Notes: generated by a model not told the origin, from the sequence alone. DNA of 64,000 bases from Oscarella lobularis (GCF_947507565.1 NC_089182.1:1364001-1428000); one strand, 5' to 3'; shown: positions 1 through 10,984, counted from the stretch's first letter. A program made the numbers and translations.

Positions 1-1474
1 CCACCGTGGAATGGCCCGCCCTAGCTTACGGTGATATCTACAATTTTCTGATTAATTCCACGAGTCGGTTCACGAAGGAATCTCTAAAAGCTTATAAAAG
101 CATGGAGGGGTATAAGTACCTGACTTCCGGTTGGGTGACCGACTTGCGAGTCCTGCAATCTGTCCAATTTTCTTATCACGGCGAAAGTGAGGCACTCGCA
201 GTCGTTGTCAGAGCCGTTTTTGTTGCCGTGGGTTTGTGTCGAAGACGACGGCACCGTTTTATGTGCGCATTGCACTTGCATGGCTGGTCTGGGGGAGGCC
301 TGCTCGCACGTAGCTGCTATTCTCTTTGCCATCGACGTAAGAAACCGAATTGCAGAAGATGCATCGTGCACATCGGTGCCATGCTGGTGGACAGATTTGT
401 CGAGCAAAGATGCTTTGTATGCTCCAACCGCCGAGATCGATTTCACTTCTCCAAAACGGAAATTGTACAATAGCGGGGCAAAGATTCGAGCTGTAGAAGT
501 ACCTTGCCAAAAGCCGTCGGCGAACGAGCTTGCTGAATTCTATGAGGAACTTGGCGAGTGCAGTAATTCGTCTATATTGTCTTTACAACCAGCATTTCTT
601 TCGCGTTTTTCATCGCAAAGTGTACCTGCTATTCCGTCTGATCTCTACAAGGAATCTATGACTACGTTACCATACTCTGAACTTGTGGACGTTGGTGAAG
701 ACATATTTGATAACATTGACGTTACGGAAGACCAACGTCGTGGGGTATTGATCACGAAGGTCAAGCTCTGGAGCAGTATTACGCACTAAACTCATCGAAG
801 CACATGAATTTTTCAGTATCAAAGTGCGGTTTAATCATCAATCGTCAGTATCCTCACCTCGGCGCGACTCCTGACGCATTGATTTCGTGCGATTGCTGCG
901 GAAAAAACGTAGCCGAAATTAAGTGTCCTTTCCGATGTAAGGAACAATCAATCGCGGAGGTCGCTTCTACGGGAGATTTCTGCTTGAAGGTGTCGCCAGA
1001 TGGTGATGGTGAACTGTCCCTAGACAAACCCACAGTTATTACTATCAAATGCAACTCCAGATGTTTCTGTCGTCTACGAAGTATGGAGATTTCATCATTT
1101 GGGCGCCTGCAGCTTTCCACGTTGAGACAGTCATGTTGGACGAAGATTTCGTCCGTACCGCTATTGAAAGTGTCAACCAATTTTACCGTGTTGGAGTAAT
1201 GCCTGAACTGTTAGGAAAATGGTTTACGAGGCAAAGACCGACGTCGCGACGAGGTGACGATGAGGGCGACAAAGGCGACCAAGGCGATGAACATTTCTGC
1301 TTCTGCAAAAGAGACAACGTTGAGGGAGATATGATAGAGTGCGGAAATGGCACTTGTATCATTCAGTGGTTTCATGTGCGATGCCTACGGATGTCAAAGG
1401 TTCCAAAAGGTAAATGGTATTGCCCCGAGTGCCGGCAAAGCAGAAGTTCAAAGAAAAAGACGCTTAGCAAATAG
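1..1474 (+). pseudogene. SWIM zinc finger / YqaJ nuclease-like / PHD finger protein, broken, 5'-truncated by window edge
   Basis: Four adjoining frame segments read as one protein. Positions 6-165 give the start of the domain (motif GYKYLTSGWV). After a frameshift near 140-165 the frame of 187-735 carries the SWIM zinc finger CAHCTCMAGLGEACSHVAA. At about 740 the frame changes to WGIDHEGQALEQYYALNS and then GATPDALISCDCCGKNVAEIKCP, the second half of a YqaJ/lambda-exonuclease-like fold. Near 1030 it shifts again to HSYYYQMQLQMFLSS, and a C-terminal PHD finger follows (CFCKRDNVEGDMIEC ... WYCPEC, about 1300-1435). The usual QS...W...R..R.TAS segment of the YqaJ fold is absent between VTEDQ (about 735) and WGIDHEG, so a deletion of roughly 50 codons is inferred. 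Stop at 1472-1474. The gene ends 16 bp from the convergent THAP transposase. Proteins of this type are known as second proteins of IS4EU/ISL2EU-type transposons. Not functional as it stands. Confidence 0.75.
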
Positions 1475-1490
1475 CATCAGACAAACATAC

Positions 1491-3035
1491 TCAAATCATA
1501 GGTAAAATTGATTCGCAGCAGTTGCATAATGCACAAGCTATAAAGGCTATTTTGTCTAGAGGACTCACTCCCGATCCGTCGGTACACTTGATGAGATCGA
1601 TCGGGACAGTGGAGCTGAGAATAGTGTATTTGCCTCGTAGAAGGGAGATTGCTCGCTCAATGTGTATTCGGACGCGCGATAGCTTTCTCGCTAGATCCAC
1701 ATCTTCTTTCGGAAGTTGTTTTCGACACTTAGTAAAAGGCGGTATCTTCAGGACAGCGCCGTAGGATCCGACAGATTGCGCGATATTGAAGCCTCTGTCC
1801 GCTAACACTTCATCGCCTGGCAGCAGCTTTCGTAAAATTCCACATTGCTCAGTCAAATATTTATCTGACGTTCTGCCGCCCCAGCCTTTAGAGATGAATG
1901 TGATGACTCCGGTAGGACAAACCGATATTAAAAATTTTACTGTTTGATGATGCTTATAGTTTGAATACGACTGCGCTTTAGCTTTGAGGTCGCTTGGTCG
2001 TTCCGCGAAAACTTCAAAACAGTCAATGATGGCGATGCATCGCGGGAATGAGCTCTTGATTTGCCGTGGAAGCACTTGACGCAAAATTTCCTGATCAGGC
2101 CATTGCACGAGAGGACTCAATCGAATGTACAAGATATTAATCCATCTATGAAAGTATCGGCCAAATGTTGTCTGGTCAACATTCAGTCTGTAAGCAATAT
2201 CCTGTTGCGTCAAATTCAGCCGCAGTTTGGCGAGAACGGCGACAAACTGAGTAAATAGAGGAACGGCATACGTTGACGAATTTGCCCCGAGGGAACGAGA
2301 CGCCAATTTAAACACGGCCTGGAGATGCGTATAAGACGGCAATCCTGTATAAAATTTAACTCTGTCGTCGTCAATGCTGAGACGTTCTTGCGAGAAGTCG
2401 GACACTGCAGAGTCTTTGAGGATATGCATTTCTTGCCGGATTTGACTGCACTCTTCCTGGGCTGATTGAACGTCCTCGCCAGATACATCAGTCTGAGTTG
2501 CAACCGAGATACGTTCTGCGTTCAAGTCGTCGACAGTTGCGCCCAATTTCAACAATGCGGAGGCGGCGCGTTGTGCCTCTTCTGCAGCTTCTACCGCAGC
2601 CGCTCTGGAACGGGTGAACGCACGCTCTCTTTGGCCTCGACGCCACGCTTCATTCCACATCTGTCGTCGAACTCTCCTTTCCTCCAAGACAGGGAACTGC
2701 GCGGCAGCGTTGCGCAGCCGCGCTTCTGTAGATGAGACGCGACGCTCGTATGAAAGGACATTCGCCTCTTTCGCGGCCTTCACAGGGCTAGACGTGAATG
2801 TGAAGACAGTAGGAACATAATCGGGCGAAAGCGGATCTTTTGAACGCTTGCCCGAAACGAAATGACGAGAGCAGACGTAGGTGTGTCGAGTTGGTTCCCA
2901 ACGAACACGTCGTATGGCCGCCAACCAGCGTTGTCGCAACTCTGCACGTGGAAACCTATAGAAGCTCAGAGAGGTTCCAGGGATGCAGCGCGACGTGCAG
3001 TTCACTGCGCAACAGGACTTCACCATGCCACCCAC
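1491..3035 (-). CDS. THAP-domain DDE_4 (Harbinger/IS4EU-like) transposase, intact
   Basis: Uninterrupted 514-codon frame. The N-terminus is a THAP C2CH zinc finger (CCAVNC, later YVCSRHF, then a Pro-rich end). A basic, Arg/Ala-rich probable coiled coil follows (residues about 100-200). An HTH_Tnp_4-type helix-turn-helix lies near residues 260-300 (LRLNLTQQDIAYRLNVDQTT), then a DDE_Tnp_4 core with candidate catalytic D in CIAIIDCFEVF, D in LADRGF and E in RIHIERAI. The first Met is at 3035, but the Met at 3026 directly precedes the THAP motif (MVKSCCAVNC) and is the likelier start. It would bind transposon ends and cut and rejoin DNA in the nucleus. It is tail to tail with the YqaJ/SWIM/PHD gene, 16 bp apart, which suggests one two-gene transposon. 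This is one of only three apparently intact transposase genes in the window. Confidence 0.88.
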   Translation of the reverse strand: MGGMVKSCCAVNCTSRCIPGTSLSFYRFPRAELRQRWLAAIRRVRWEPTRHTYVCSRHFVSGKRSKDPLSPDYVPTVFTFTSSPVKAAKEANVLSYERRVSSTEARLRNAAAQFPVLEERRVRRQMWNEAWRRGQRERAFTRSRAAAVEAAEEAQRAASALLKLGATVDDLNAERISVATQTDVSGEDVQSAQEECSQIRQEMHILKDSAVSDFSQERLSIDDDRVKFYTGLPSYTHLQAVFKLASRSLGANSSTYAVPLFTQFVAVLAKLRLNLTQQDIAYRLNVDQTTFGRYFHRWINILYIRLSPLVQWPDQEILRQVLPRQIKSSFPRCIAIIDCFEVFAERPSDLKAKAQSYSNYKHHQTVKFLISVCPTGVITFISKGWGGRTSDKYLTEQCGILRKLLPGDEVLADRGFNIAQSVGSYGAVLKIPPFTKCRKQLPKEDVDLARKLSRVRIHIERAISLLRGKYTILSSTVPIDLIKCTDGSGVSPLDKIAFIACALCNCCESILPMI

Positions 3036-3134
3036 CCAAGGCGTCTACAATCGGTCACGTGCTCTTGTGACGTCAGGTGCATAAGCTCTATAGGTAAGAA
3101 ATAATAAAAAATATTTCATTATTTTTACTTGCAG

Positions 3135-4268
3135 TGTTTTAGGTCATCAGACGGCTGCGAAAAAGCTCGTGACTCTGTACCATGACGAATCCTCGTTCCA
3201 GTCCAATGACGATCAAGGCATGATGTGGGCCCAACCGGATCAGACTGCCATCAAACCAAAGGTGATATACTTTCATAAAAATGTGCCAAAAAAACGTGCA
3301 TTTTAGGGCCGAGCATCAGGACTCATGGTTGCAGATTTCATTGAAGAATACGGTGGCTATCTTAAGATAGATAATGATGACACTATTATTGCAGGTGCAC
3401 CAAGAGAAGAAGCAAGAAAAGCTATTGAATATGGAGCAAATCGGGATGGCTATTGGACAAGGGACAAATTTTTGGAGCATGTGCAGAAGGCAGTGGACAT
3501 CGCGGAGAGGAAGTATTCTAGGGATCAATATACTTTTCTTTGGATATTTGACCAAAGGTAAAGAGAAGTTATAAAATTATTTTTATATTCATTAATGCGT
3601 TTATTTTAGTTCGAACCATGTTGCCTTTGCAGACGATGCTTTAGTGGCTGGTCGGATGAACGTCAAACCAGGAAACAAGCAGCCCATCATGCGCGACACC
3701 TTCTTCAGGGGACAGCCGTTTTCAATGGTGAACGAAGCAGGGGAACCAAAAGGACTAAAGCAGGTGAGATTTTCAAAGACAAATATCTGCAATAATTATG
3801 TGCACACTAGGTTCTTATTGAGCGAGGAGTTGACATCACAGGAATGATGAGACCGGAGATTATTGCGGAATTGCGGAAGCATGAGGATTTTGCCAATGAA
3901 AAATGCCTCGTTCAAACTTTCATCGAATCAAGGGGACATCATCTAATTTTTCTTTCATAATTTCATAATTTCACTGCGAGCTGAAGTATCAATTTCTAAA
4001 ATGAAAAAAAACACTCGCAAGAATGTGACGTTTTAGTCCTATTGAGAGAGCATGGGGACAGGCCAAACGCCACACAAGAGCTAAGTGCAATTATAATATA
4101 GTCACTTTGAGAAAAACTGTCCCAAAAGGACTTGATCTTGTTTCTCTAGATTTAATAAGAAATTTTTTCCGGAAAGAACGTGAATATCAACAAGCCTATA
4201 CAAGTGGCGTTCAAGGTCAAAAAAGTAAACGATTAGCATACGGAACTGATCTTGTGTGTAGGCGGTGA
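3135..4268 (+). pseudogene. IS630/Tc1-like DDE transposase, C-terminal half in five exons, broken
   Basis: Five exons join through short GT-AG introns: 3135-3261, 3307-3557, 3610-3763, 3811-3985 and 4037-4268. They hold the three acidic motifs of an IS630/Tc1-type core: LVTLYHDESSF (exon 1), FLWIFDQSSNHVAFA across exons 2-3, and NPIERAWGQAKR created across the last intron. In exon 4 the reading frame breaks just before FHCELNP: an 8-bp tandem copy (tttcataa twice, about 3957-3972) shifts the frame, and a TAA lies in the same stretch. The part upstream of 3135 is missing, and the THAP transposon ends about there, so that element may have inserted into or next to this gene. Family name uncertain; the gene is dead. 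Confidence 0.68.
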
Positions 4269-4591
4269 AGCAATAGAGACAGCGGTAAAGAAATATAAGT
4301 CACACTGGAGAGTTAATGTGACTGTGTGTCACTGATTTTGAGGGAAGCGAGGGAGGGGAAGAGAGGGAGGGGGAGGGACGATGAAAATGTTTGTTGCATG
4401 GCCTGTCGATTTCTGTGACTGAGCCTAAAACAATTAGCACCAAAAGCAAACTCTGGCCGTACAACACGGCCATACATACCCAGGCTTTTCTAAAAGCCAA
4501 AGAAAATGAAAAGAAAGTCGAACACCAATTGCACATAATTATAACATGAATTTATTAAATAGATTTTTTAAATCTCTAACTTCATCTTCAA
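4269..4591. other. No gene recognised; purine-rich run
   Basis: The stretch holds a G/A-rich run at about 4339-4378 and no coding pattern I can support. A TTTATT at 4551-4556, which is AATAAA on the minus strand, could be the poly(A) signal of the small minus-strand exon next to it. Confidence 0.4.
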
Positions 4592-4663
4592 TTACAAAAT
4601 TACGGCGGTCTTATCTCCCTTCACCGTCACGCGGACGTCGGCCACACGATTCCTGTAGCTTCC
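4592..4663 (-). CDS. Possible terminal exon of an unidentified minus-strand gene
   Basis: On the minus strand an acceptor-like TAG at 4664-4666 is followed by an open frame ending in VTVKGDKTAVIL and a TAA at 4592-4594. An AATAAA lies 36 bp further on (4551-4556). The arrangement looks like a last coding exon with its poly(A) signal. I do not recognise the peptide and could not find a confident preceding exon, so this is tentative. Confidence 0.25.
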   Translation of the reverse strand, partial: GSYRNRVADVRVTVKGDKTAVIL

Positions 4664-5764
4664 CTACCCTTTGGCATACGGCCCTGTAATGAATTCCCTG
4701 CAGGTGTGCACAGTCATTAGAATGGATCTATGAGACTATTGGGAGCTCACCCAGTGGCCGATACGCGTCCGTGCTTTAGATATGGGCCCACGATTGCAGA
4801 GTAGTCGCGCTCCAGGTGCCCCATCATCCTCCGACGGCTACCGACTTCCGAATACACGCCCACGGCATTTGGGTCGTGTCGATTGCCCCGTTCCCACTCG
4901 AAAACTGCGCCAAGTCATTCGCGAATGTCTTCGAATCTGTTATAGAAGCGCACGCCTGCGACGCTGCAGAAAAATCGCGTTGTTTCCACACCCGGAAGTG
5001 AAGTGCGCTAGGCGAAACGACGCCCAATTTTGGAACGCAATATCTCCAAAACAAAGAAGAGTTCAGCAATTTCCTACGATGAAAGTTAGAACGTTTCCTT
5101 AAAATGCGTTAGCGCCTATTCGCGAGACCTCGCGTTCGTGCAGTCGCCCACAAAACAGCCGTGAGGAGAGACACTTCGAAGTGACATTTCGACATCTACA
5201 CGACGATCCCGAGAGAGTCGAACGAAACGCCACTATGAAAAGTTAGATAAGTGCTTCCCCTACAAAAGCTGTTAAGGAAGTTATCCGTGAAGATCGTCTT
5301 AGACACTAAAAACAGCGTTTTGAGGTGAGATTGGACTCCGAAGATTATCTGGCCATTGTGACTAAGCCAAAATGTATTTTTCTTAAATAGTACAGTAGAA
5401 GAAGCAGGCAGGCAATACAAAAGTGACTACAAAGTCTGAAAAAATTACTCGAACAGGATTTGAATGACGCGCCTTTTAAGCGCGCGCTAGCGGATTGGAA
5501 ATTTATGGTAAGAAGCACTGTAGAAAAATCCTCTCCCTGCTTGTTCTTTGTAAATCCTTTACTCCACCTGCCCTCCATCCTTGTCCACCCCCTAGATAGG
5601 AAGAGGCCAACTTACTTCCTCATATAGTGCACAAAAACAACAAACACAGAGGGAAGTTTATTCCTCCCTGGTTCTATCCTCGCTCATGAGATTTGAGTTC
5701 ATGACTTAAGATGCTGCATCTATCCTAGCATGTGATCTAGCAAAGGCGAAAGATAATGGCTCCT
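4664..5764. other. Unassigned intergenic stretch
   Basis: Several open frames of 60-106 codons exist (for example 4782-5102 plus and 4824-5069 minus), but none shows a recognisable domain, splice-linked neighbour or composition contrast. I see no convincing gene. Confidence 0.4.
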
Positions 5765-6560
5765 GGTCAGGCTGTGGATGTGCGAAAAGCCTTTGATACA
5801 GTTGATCACGACCTTCTGCTTCGCAAACTCTCCCTTAAGGGTGTTAACGGCATTGCTCACGTCGTACCTGTCGAATAGGTTTCAAGCTGTCCAGGTGGCA
5901 GGCTGCTCGTCGCGAAAGTGTCAAATTCGGAGAGGTGTGCCTCAAGGGTCGAAGATCGGTCCGCTTCTATTCAACTTCTTTACGGGCCGGCTGCCGGATT
6001 GCATTCGAATCGACAATCCATCATCTTATATGCTAACTGTTAAATGATGCCTGCATATACTCGAGTTAGAATTCGTAGGCTGTAGTCTTGTAACTTCTTT
6101 AGTCAGAGGTGGATTCTGTGTCTGGTACAAAGAAAATTTTATGTCTCTGAATGGCCGAAAATCGGAATTTGTCATGGACCCTCAATTTTCGGAAAAATTA
6201 GCTGGCTCTCCTTCCGTCAGGATTGGCTCTGAAGTCGTGTCTTCGACCGCTTCGGCTAGATATCTCGGCATTATATTTGATGCTAATCTCAGCTGGAAAG
6301 ATCGTTTTGTCTGTCATGAGAAAGGGAGGTCGTAATTTGGAAATTTTCTATCGTTGTCATCGTATTCTTTCAGAAAAGGATCGCTTGGCTCTGGTGATTC
6401 AGCTGGGTCTCGATTATGGCACTGTTGTCTTGAGTAATGAATCGGCGGGCATCCAAAATCGATTGCTGAGGATTGAAAAGAAGTATTTAAGAGTTCTGGA
6501 AGGTCCCACCTACCGTGATCGCACTGATGCAGCAGGTGGCTTGCAACATATCTATTTATA
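5765..6560 (+). pseudogene. Non-LTR retrotransposon reverse transcriptase remnant
   Basis: Degenerate RT pieces occur in the expected order. VRKAFDTVDHDLLLRKLS matches RT motif A at about 5781-5834, QIRRGVPQGSKIGPLLF matches motif B at about 5923-5973, and the place of the YADD box reads LYAN followed by a stop in a shifted frame (about 6028-6045). Further on, SARYLGIIFDANLSWKDR (about 6253-6306) and RLLRIEKKYLRVL match the RT thumb/connection region of Jockey/CR1-type LINEs. At least three frame changes and stops make it non-functional. Endonuclease and 3' tail were not found. Confidence 0.7.
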
Positions 6561-7158
6561 GACGACATATTGGAAAGGTATATCGTCGCGGCGTTCATGT
6601 TCCTGAACAATATGAAAAGCCCGCACAACAACGTCGTGCCACCAGAGATTGAAGAGAAGAGGGATAGGAAGCTCCCGTCGTGACGTGACAGCAAGTAGAG
6701 CCCGACGACTGCCTGCAGTTGCCCCATGTGTGTTACGGCTTATTGCTCACATATAAACGGCCCGTGAATTGTACCACTGTGACTTTCCGAATATTTTTCC
6801 ACGGTAATGTACTTTTTAAAATTGTTGAAACAATTTTGGCATACATCTTCTTTGTAATATTCGTTCCTATCCCGAACTTCATCGCGCGAGACTTTTACGT
6901 ACCTCTTACGGTCGTCGTTCAGCGTTGTACTGATGGCATTCCACGGATTGCCTGTCTACTATTGTCAGCTTCCCTAGTCCTATTTGCGCATCAAAAGAGA
7001 TTTCCACTGACGTTAGAGCATAAATAGCAATATCCGGGGTTTTTTCATCGCTGGTTTACGTACCAAGTGTGCGTTCCCATCAATGTTAATCGCCTATAGT
7101 AGAACTGCTATTTGTACTACTGTCTCTCTCGTTCACGTAACTGGTAGTTGTTTTCTTC
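6561..7158. other. No gene recognised
   Basis: This stretch between the LINE remnant and the Tigger-type element contains an open frame at 6719-7027 with no recognisable domain. Nothing else is supported. Confidence 0.4.
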
Positions 7159-7258
7159 TACAGTGCATCGTCGATTATCCGAACGTCGATTATTAGTATC
7201 GTCGATTATCCGTAATGGCATTTTCTTTCTTACGTAACTGTTACGGCATCGCTTTTAG

Positions 7259-7516
7259 CGCGCTATTCGAACAACGCTTGCGGCGAGTTTCTCTTTCCTT
7301 TGCCAGCTTAGGGGTGTTCGTCTCTCGGATGGTTGGAATCTTGCCCTTGATGGTCTCGTATTGACTTTCCGCCGAGAAGAGGGAAACTTTTTTCATCGAA
7401 ACTCTATTTTCGGCCTGAGCAACGGCGTGTCCATGGGACACCTGCAGAGAGACGTTGCTGACATTCTCGCTCCTTTATTGGATGCGAAAATGGTGCTGAT
7501 TAAGGGGTTGGTTTAA
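7259..7516 (+). pseudogene. HIRAN-like domain protein of Tigger element A
   Basis: An open frame without a clear ATG runs from 7259 to the stop at 7514-7516. It contains LVLTFRREEGNFFHRNSI, then VSMGHLQRDVADILAPLLD and VLIKG. This follows the HIRAN pattern (hydrophobic strand, REP.N..D..AI, GHL.R.va..L.plld, kG). It aligns position by position with the HIRAN frame of the Tigger element at 46257-48810 (GWNLALDG / GWQALRNG; MGHLQRDV / MGHLAREV). HIRAN domains of HLTF/Rad5-type proteins bind DNA ends and stalled forks; the role here is unknown. The missing start suggests decay or a missed first exon. It lies upstream of and codirectional with the transposase. Confidence 0.62.
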
Positions 7517-7561
7517 ACGAGGCTGCCGTTATTTCTTTCAACATTAGAACCTATCATTTCC

Positions 7562-7786
7562 TTGTCCAGGAAACTCGTTGGAAGACCTTACTCTATGGAT
7601 GGATCTCGAAGATGGGGATCCCGAGTGTACGATTGCAGATGTTCTATTTTGAGTGGTCACTCTAAATGGACACGTGAGGATTTTCAGAAGGTATACAAAG
7701 AAATGTCTGATTCTGGATTTTCTCCAAAATGGGACGAGTATGAAACGTCCGATTACTCATCCGACCATTGGATAGACGGTCTATAA
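7562..7786 (+). CDS. Short acidic/aromatic ORF inside Tigger element A, unknown
   Basis: A 74-codon frame between the HIRAN-like piece and the transposase, preceded by an acceptor-like ttgtccag (about 7561-7568). It ends in KWDEYETSDYSSDHWIDGL. It could be a last exon of the HIRAN-like gene, but I cannot show the splice. No known domain. Confidence 0.25.
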   Translation: MSRKLVGRPYSMDGSRRWGSRVYDCRCSILSGHSKWTREDFQKVYKEMSDSGFSPKWDEYETSDYSSDHWIDGL

Positions 7787-8403
7787 CAGCGCGCATATAT
7801 TGAAATCGTACTCACTTTATTTTGCAGATGTATCATCCAAAAGTAGAGACAGCGAGATGTCAATATCTATTCTGACAGGAAATCCTTGCAGCAATAAAGA
7901 AAAGTAAGAGGTAGCTTAAAATTCAAAGCATTCAATCAAGATGGCTGTTATAGAGATTTTTCATTTGATATCTCAAAACGAAAGCGTCCAGCCATGGATC
8001 TTGCCAGCGGGAGAGAGACCCACAACAAGCACCCTCACTTTCCTGGTCAAGAAGAACCTTCTCTTCAGAGTCCAGACGAGTTGTCTGTCTCGATTTTGAC
8101 TGGAAAGCGCGTGTGCACTGATCGTCACGCCGAAGAAAATGAAAATTGAAAATCCTTGGAAAAAAGCTACAGTCCGTATTTGTCTTTAAAAATAATTCTA
8201 AATTGTTCTTGCTTTTCTTGAAAATTTGTTTAATCTTGATAAGAGTCATAGGAACTAGGCAGTGAAGACGACATGTTGCGCACGCTAGGTAAGAACTTCG
8301 ACCAGATTGGGTGCAACCTATTGTTACGTCACGTTCTTTGTCCTTATTTGGACGCCACGTTACGCTTCTTAGTGTGAATCCTCTTCACGCTCGCTAACTG
8401 GCG
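7787..8403. other. Spacer within Tigger element A
   Basis: Between the short ORF and the transposase start there is no recognisable coding sequence; one minus-strand frame (7932-8249) shows no domain. Confidence 0.35.
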
Positions 8404-10024
8404 ATGGCCTCCAACAGTTCGACCAAGCGCAAAAGGCATGTCTTGTCCATGGACGACAAAGTTCCTGCTGTACATGTATGATTACGGATGGGTGCAGTTT
8501 GACTGTTGTCTCAGAAAAATTCGGAATTCCTAAAAGCACCGTCTCCGGCCTTCGAAAAACCGTGAAAAACTGCTAGACTTTCAGCGAAAGACTGCAGAAA
8601 TAGGCATGGATCGGCCTGCAAAGAGCATGAAAATGGGAAAAATGAAGAGCTTGATGATGCCGTTTTTATGTGGTTCAACCAGAAGAGGCAGCAAGGAATT
8701 CCTGTATCTGGGCCTCTACTTTGCGAGAAAGCCCAACAGCTGCACGAAAAAATGGGAAAAACCGATACTTTTCTGGCAACATCAGGATGGCAGACAAAAT
8801 TCTGTAAAAGATATGGAATTCGCGAGATAAGCCTCCAAGGTGAAAAGGCGTCTGCTGATGAAAAGGCTGCGTGTGAATTTGTTGAGAAGTTCCAAAAATT
8901 CATTTCTGAAGAAAAATACTCTTTAAATCAAATTTTTAATTTGGATGAAACAGGCTTACAATTTCGTCTACTTCCTGAGAAAACCCTCCCCGGTGCTTTC
9001 GAGAAATCAGCCGCTGGGCGAAAAAGGCCAAGGACAGAGTCACGCTGGCAGCCTGCTCTAACGCGTCGGGTTCCATTTTCTGCCACTCCTCATGATTGGT
9101 AAGTCAAATAAACCTCGTTGCTATCGTCAGTTAGATATGAAGCTTCTTCCGTACTTATACCGTGGTCAGAAAAAGGCTTGGATGACTTCCGAGCTTTTTT
9201 CTCACTGGTTTCATACTTATTTTGTTGTGAACGTTCGTGAACATCTGCAAGAATTAGGATTTGAAAAGATGGCTGTTTTACTGCTCGACAACTGCTCTGC
9301 GCACTTTTGCGAGAAAGAGCTGATGAGCTCAGATGGGAAAATTGTGGTGAAATATTTCCCCCCTAATGTTACCTCAATTATTCAGCCAATGGACCAAGGG
9401 GTATTGGAATCCATGAAGCGAAGGGAAAGAAAAAAGCTACTCAGCAAATTTCTGCTCGAGGATGAAGGTGTGCCGATTCCAACATTTCTAAAGACGGTTG
9501 ATATGAAAGTTGTCGGAGATGTGGTTGCTGCCAGTTGGGATGAAATTACAATGACAACAATAAGAAAGTCGTGGAGAAAAATAATTCCACTTACCCAAGA
9601 TGAAGACGATTTCGACTCAAATGATGATGATAGTGATGACGACGACGGCGCTGAAGTTTTGGAACTGTCTGAACTGGCTAAGAATTCCAGCGCGCCATTA
9701 GACCCAAAAGATATTTTTGATTGGCTTCGCACCCGTGATGGAAACGCGGAAACAGTTCTTACTGACGAAGAAATAATCGCAAAAGTGCAGGAAGGTGAAC
9801 ACGATATTGAACCAGACGAAAGCGACGACTTTCATAACGAAAGGGTGACGATTTCTCATGCGGAGGCCTCTAAAATGTTTGAGGGATGCCTAGCTTGGCT
9901 GGAACAGCAGCCTGAGGCAAACGCAAATAATCTCAGAGTTCTGAGAACGCTGCGCGATCTTGCAGACGACAAAAGGATGAAAAGTCTAAAGCAAACAAAA
10001 ATTGAAAGATTTTTTGCTAAGTAA
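8404..10024 (+). pseudogene. Tigger-type DDE_1 transposase, frameshifted
   Basis: Beginning with ATG at 8404, the N-terminal CENP-B/pogo helix-turn-helix is readable across frames (KRKRHVLSMDDKV, then SEKFGIPKSTVSGLRK), followed by the second DNA-binding part (SGPLLCEKAQQLHEKMG). The DDE_1 core keeps all three acidic positions: D in FNLDETGLQF, D in VLLLDNCSAHF, D in IIQPMDQGVL. After the core comes a long acidic tail ending in KIERFFAK, stop 10022-10024. Frame changes are visible near 8485, 8580, 8655, 9020 and 9085, so the gene is inactive although the catalytic residues survive. It is closely related in layout to the transposase of element 46257-48810. Confidence 0.88.
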
Positions 10025-10201
10025 TATTTCTATCTTGTGTGGAAAGCATATGAAAATGTTTGTTTGTGAACGAAATAAATAAAAATCAATAATAAAAACA
10101 AAGTAATAAAGATTATTTAACCCGTTACCGATTATTCGTAATATCGATTATCCGTAATGGACCTAGACCAGAGGGGTTCGGATAATCGACGATGCACTGT
10201 A

Positions 10202-10818
10202 CTATCTTTCGTTCGCGTGTGTGGGCAATTTTAGTGTACGGGCACGGGTGTTTCTCTAGCGTTCACTGTGGCCCTTTAATCACTGCGCATGCTCTGGTTT
10301 TTATGGTCACAATATGGCGACCGAACGTGACACAGCCACTGCCAACCAAAGGAACCTTCACTTTTTACAGGTTACCTACGTGTTTTTCTTACCTGATGCA
10401 CGCAATGGAAGTATATCGGCAGGGTTTGAGTAGCGAAACAGCCTCTAACGATCTGTTTTCGCTCATTTCTGGACGTCTGCGTATCGGCTGCTACTCTCTT
10501 TCGTGCACCAGCTGAGATCTAGCGGAGAGTATCTACTAACAGAAGATTAATCTCGGCACGCGTGAGTGCTTTCCGTGACTTTGTTCTGTTTTTTTCTAGA
10601 GAGTTATAAGTGACAAAGTCTTGAGTAGTTTAGCCGTCGTAAACAGACGTCGCCCAGTCCCTGTCCCGAGGAGGCACTACTCAAGGGACCAACAAAAACA
10701 AACATTGTAGCTTAATTAAAGCTAGGAAGGAAACTTAAGATAATTTAGCCCCCTTTAGTTCAGTTACTTTAAATTATTTAATTTGTGCTAGTTTTGCTAC
10801 TGTATAATTATAGACTAA
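10202..10818. other. No gene recognised
   Basis: Region between Tigger element A and the GACA microsatellite. One open frame (10192-10515) has no domain. It might include remains of a LINE 5' region, but I see no proof. Confidence 0.35.
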
Positions 10819-10837
10819 GACAGACAGACAGACAGAC
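10819..10837 (+). repeat. GACA microsatellite, short tract
   Basis: About four to five uninterrupted GACA units, about 150 bp before a longer GACA tract at 10985. Both lie on the 5' side of the RLE-type LINE whose 3' end also abuts GACA-like DNA. Confidence 0.9.
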
Positions 10838-10984
10838 GTCTAGACACGGCTGGTTTGCACATCAGTAGCTTCCAGCTTGTCCTTATACGTCGACTCCCCT
10901 ACCTTCTTTGTTGTTTACCCCTGACGTTCACTTGCGACTTTATCTTTAGTTCAGTATATAAGGCTTGGTTTTTGGTAAATGAAA

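Larger units (their letters stand above)
7161..10199 (+). mobile_element. Tigger/pogo-type DNA transposon with HIRAN-like gene (element A)
   Basis: The ends are perfect 24-bp terminal inverted repeats: 7161-7184 starts CAGTGCATCGTCGATTATCC, and 10176-10199 is its exact reverse complement. The flanks are TA on both sides (7159-7160 and 10200-10201), the Tc1/mariner/pogo target duplication. Just inside each end lies a direct copy of cgattatccgtaatgg (about 7203-7218 and about 10145-10160), possible transposase-binding repeats. Length 3039 bp. Inside are a HIRAN-like frame (7259-7516), a short unknown frame (7562-7786), and a DDE_1 transposase (8404-10024), all on the plus strand. The exact termini and TA duplication set the borders with high confidence; the genes inside are decayed. 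Confidence 0.93.

Noticed and set aside
6719-7027. 102-codon open frame
   Set aside because: No domain, no splice partner and no neighbouring homologous fragment; length is within chance for this base composition.
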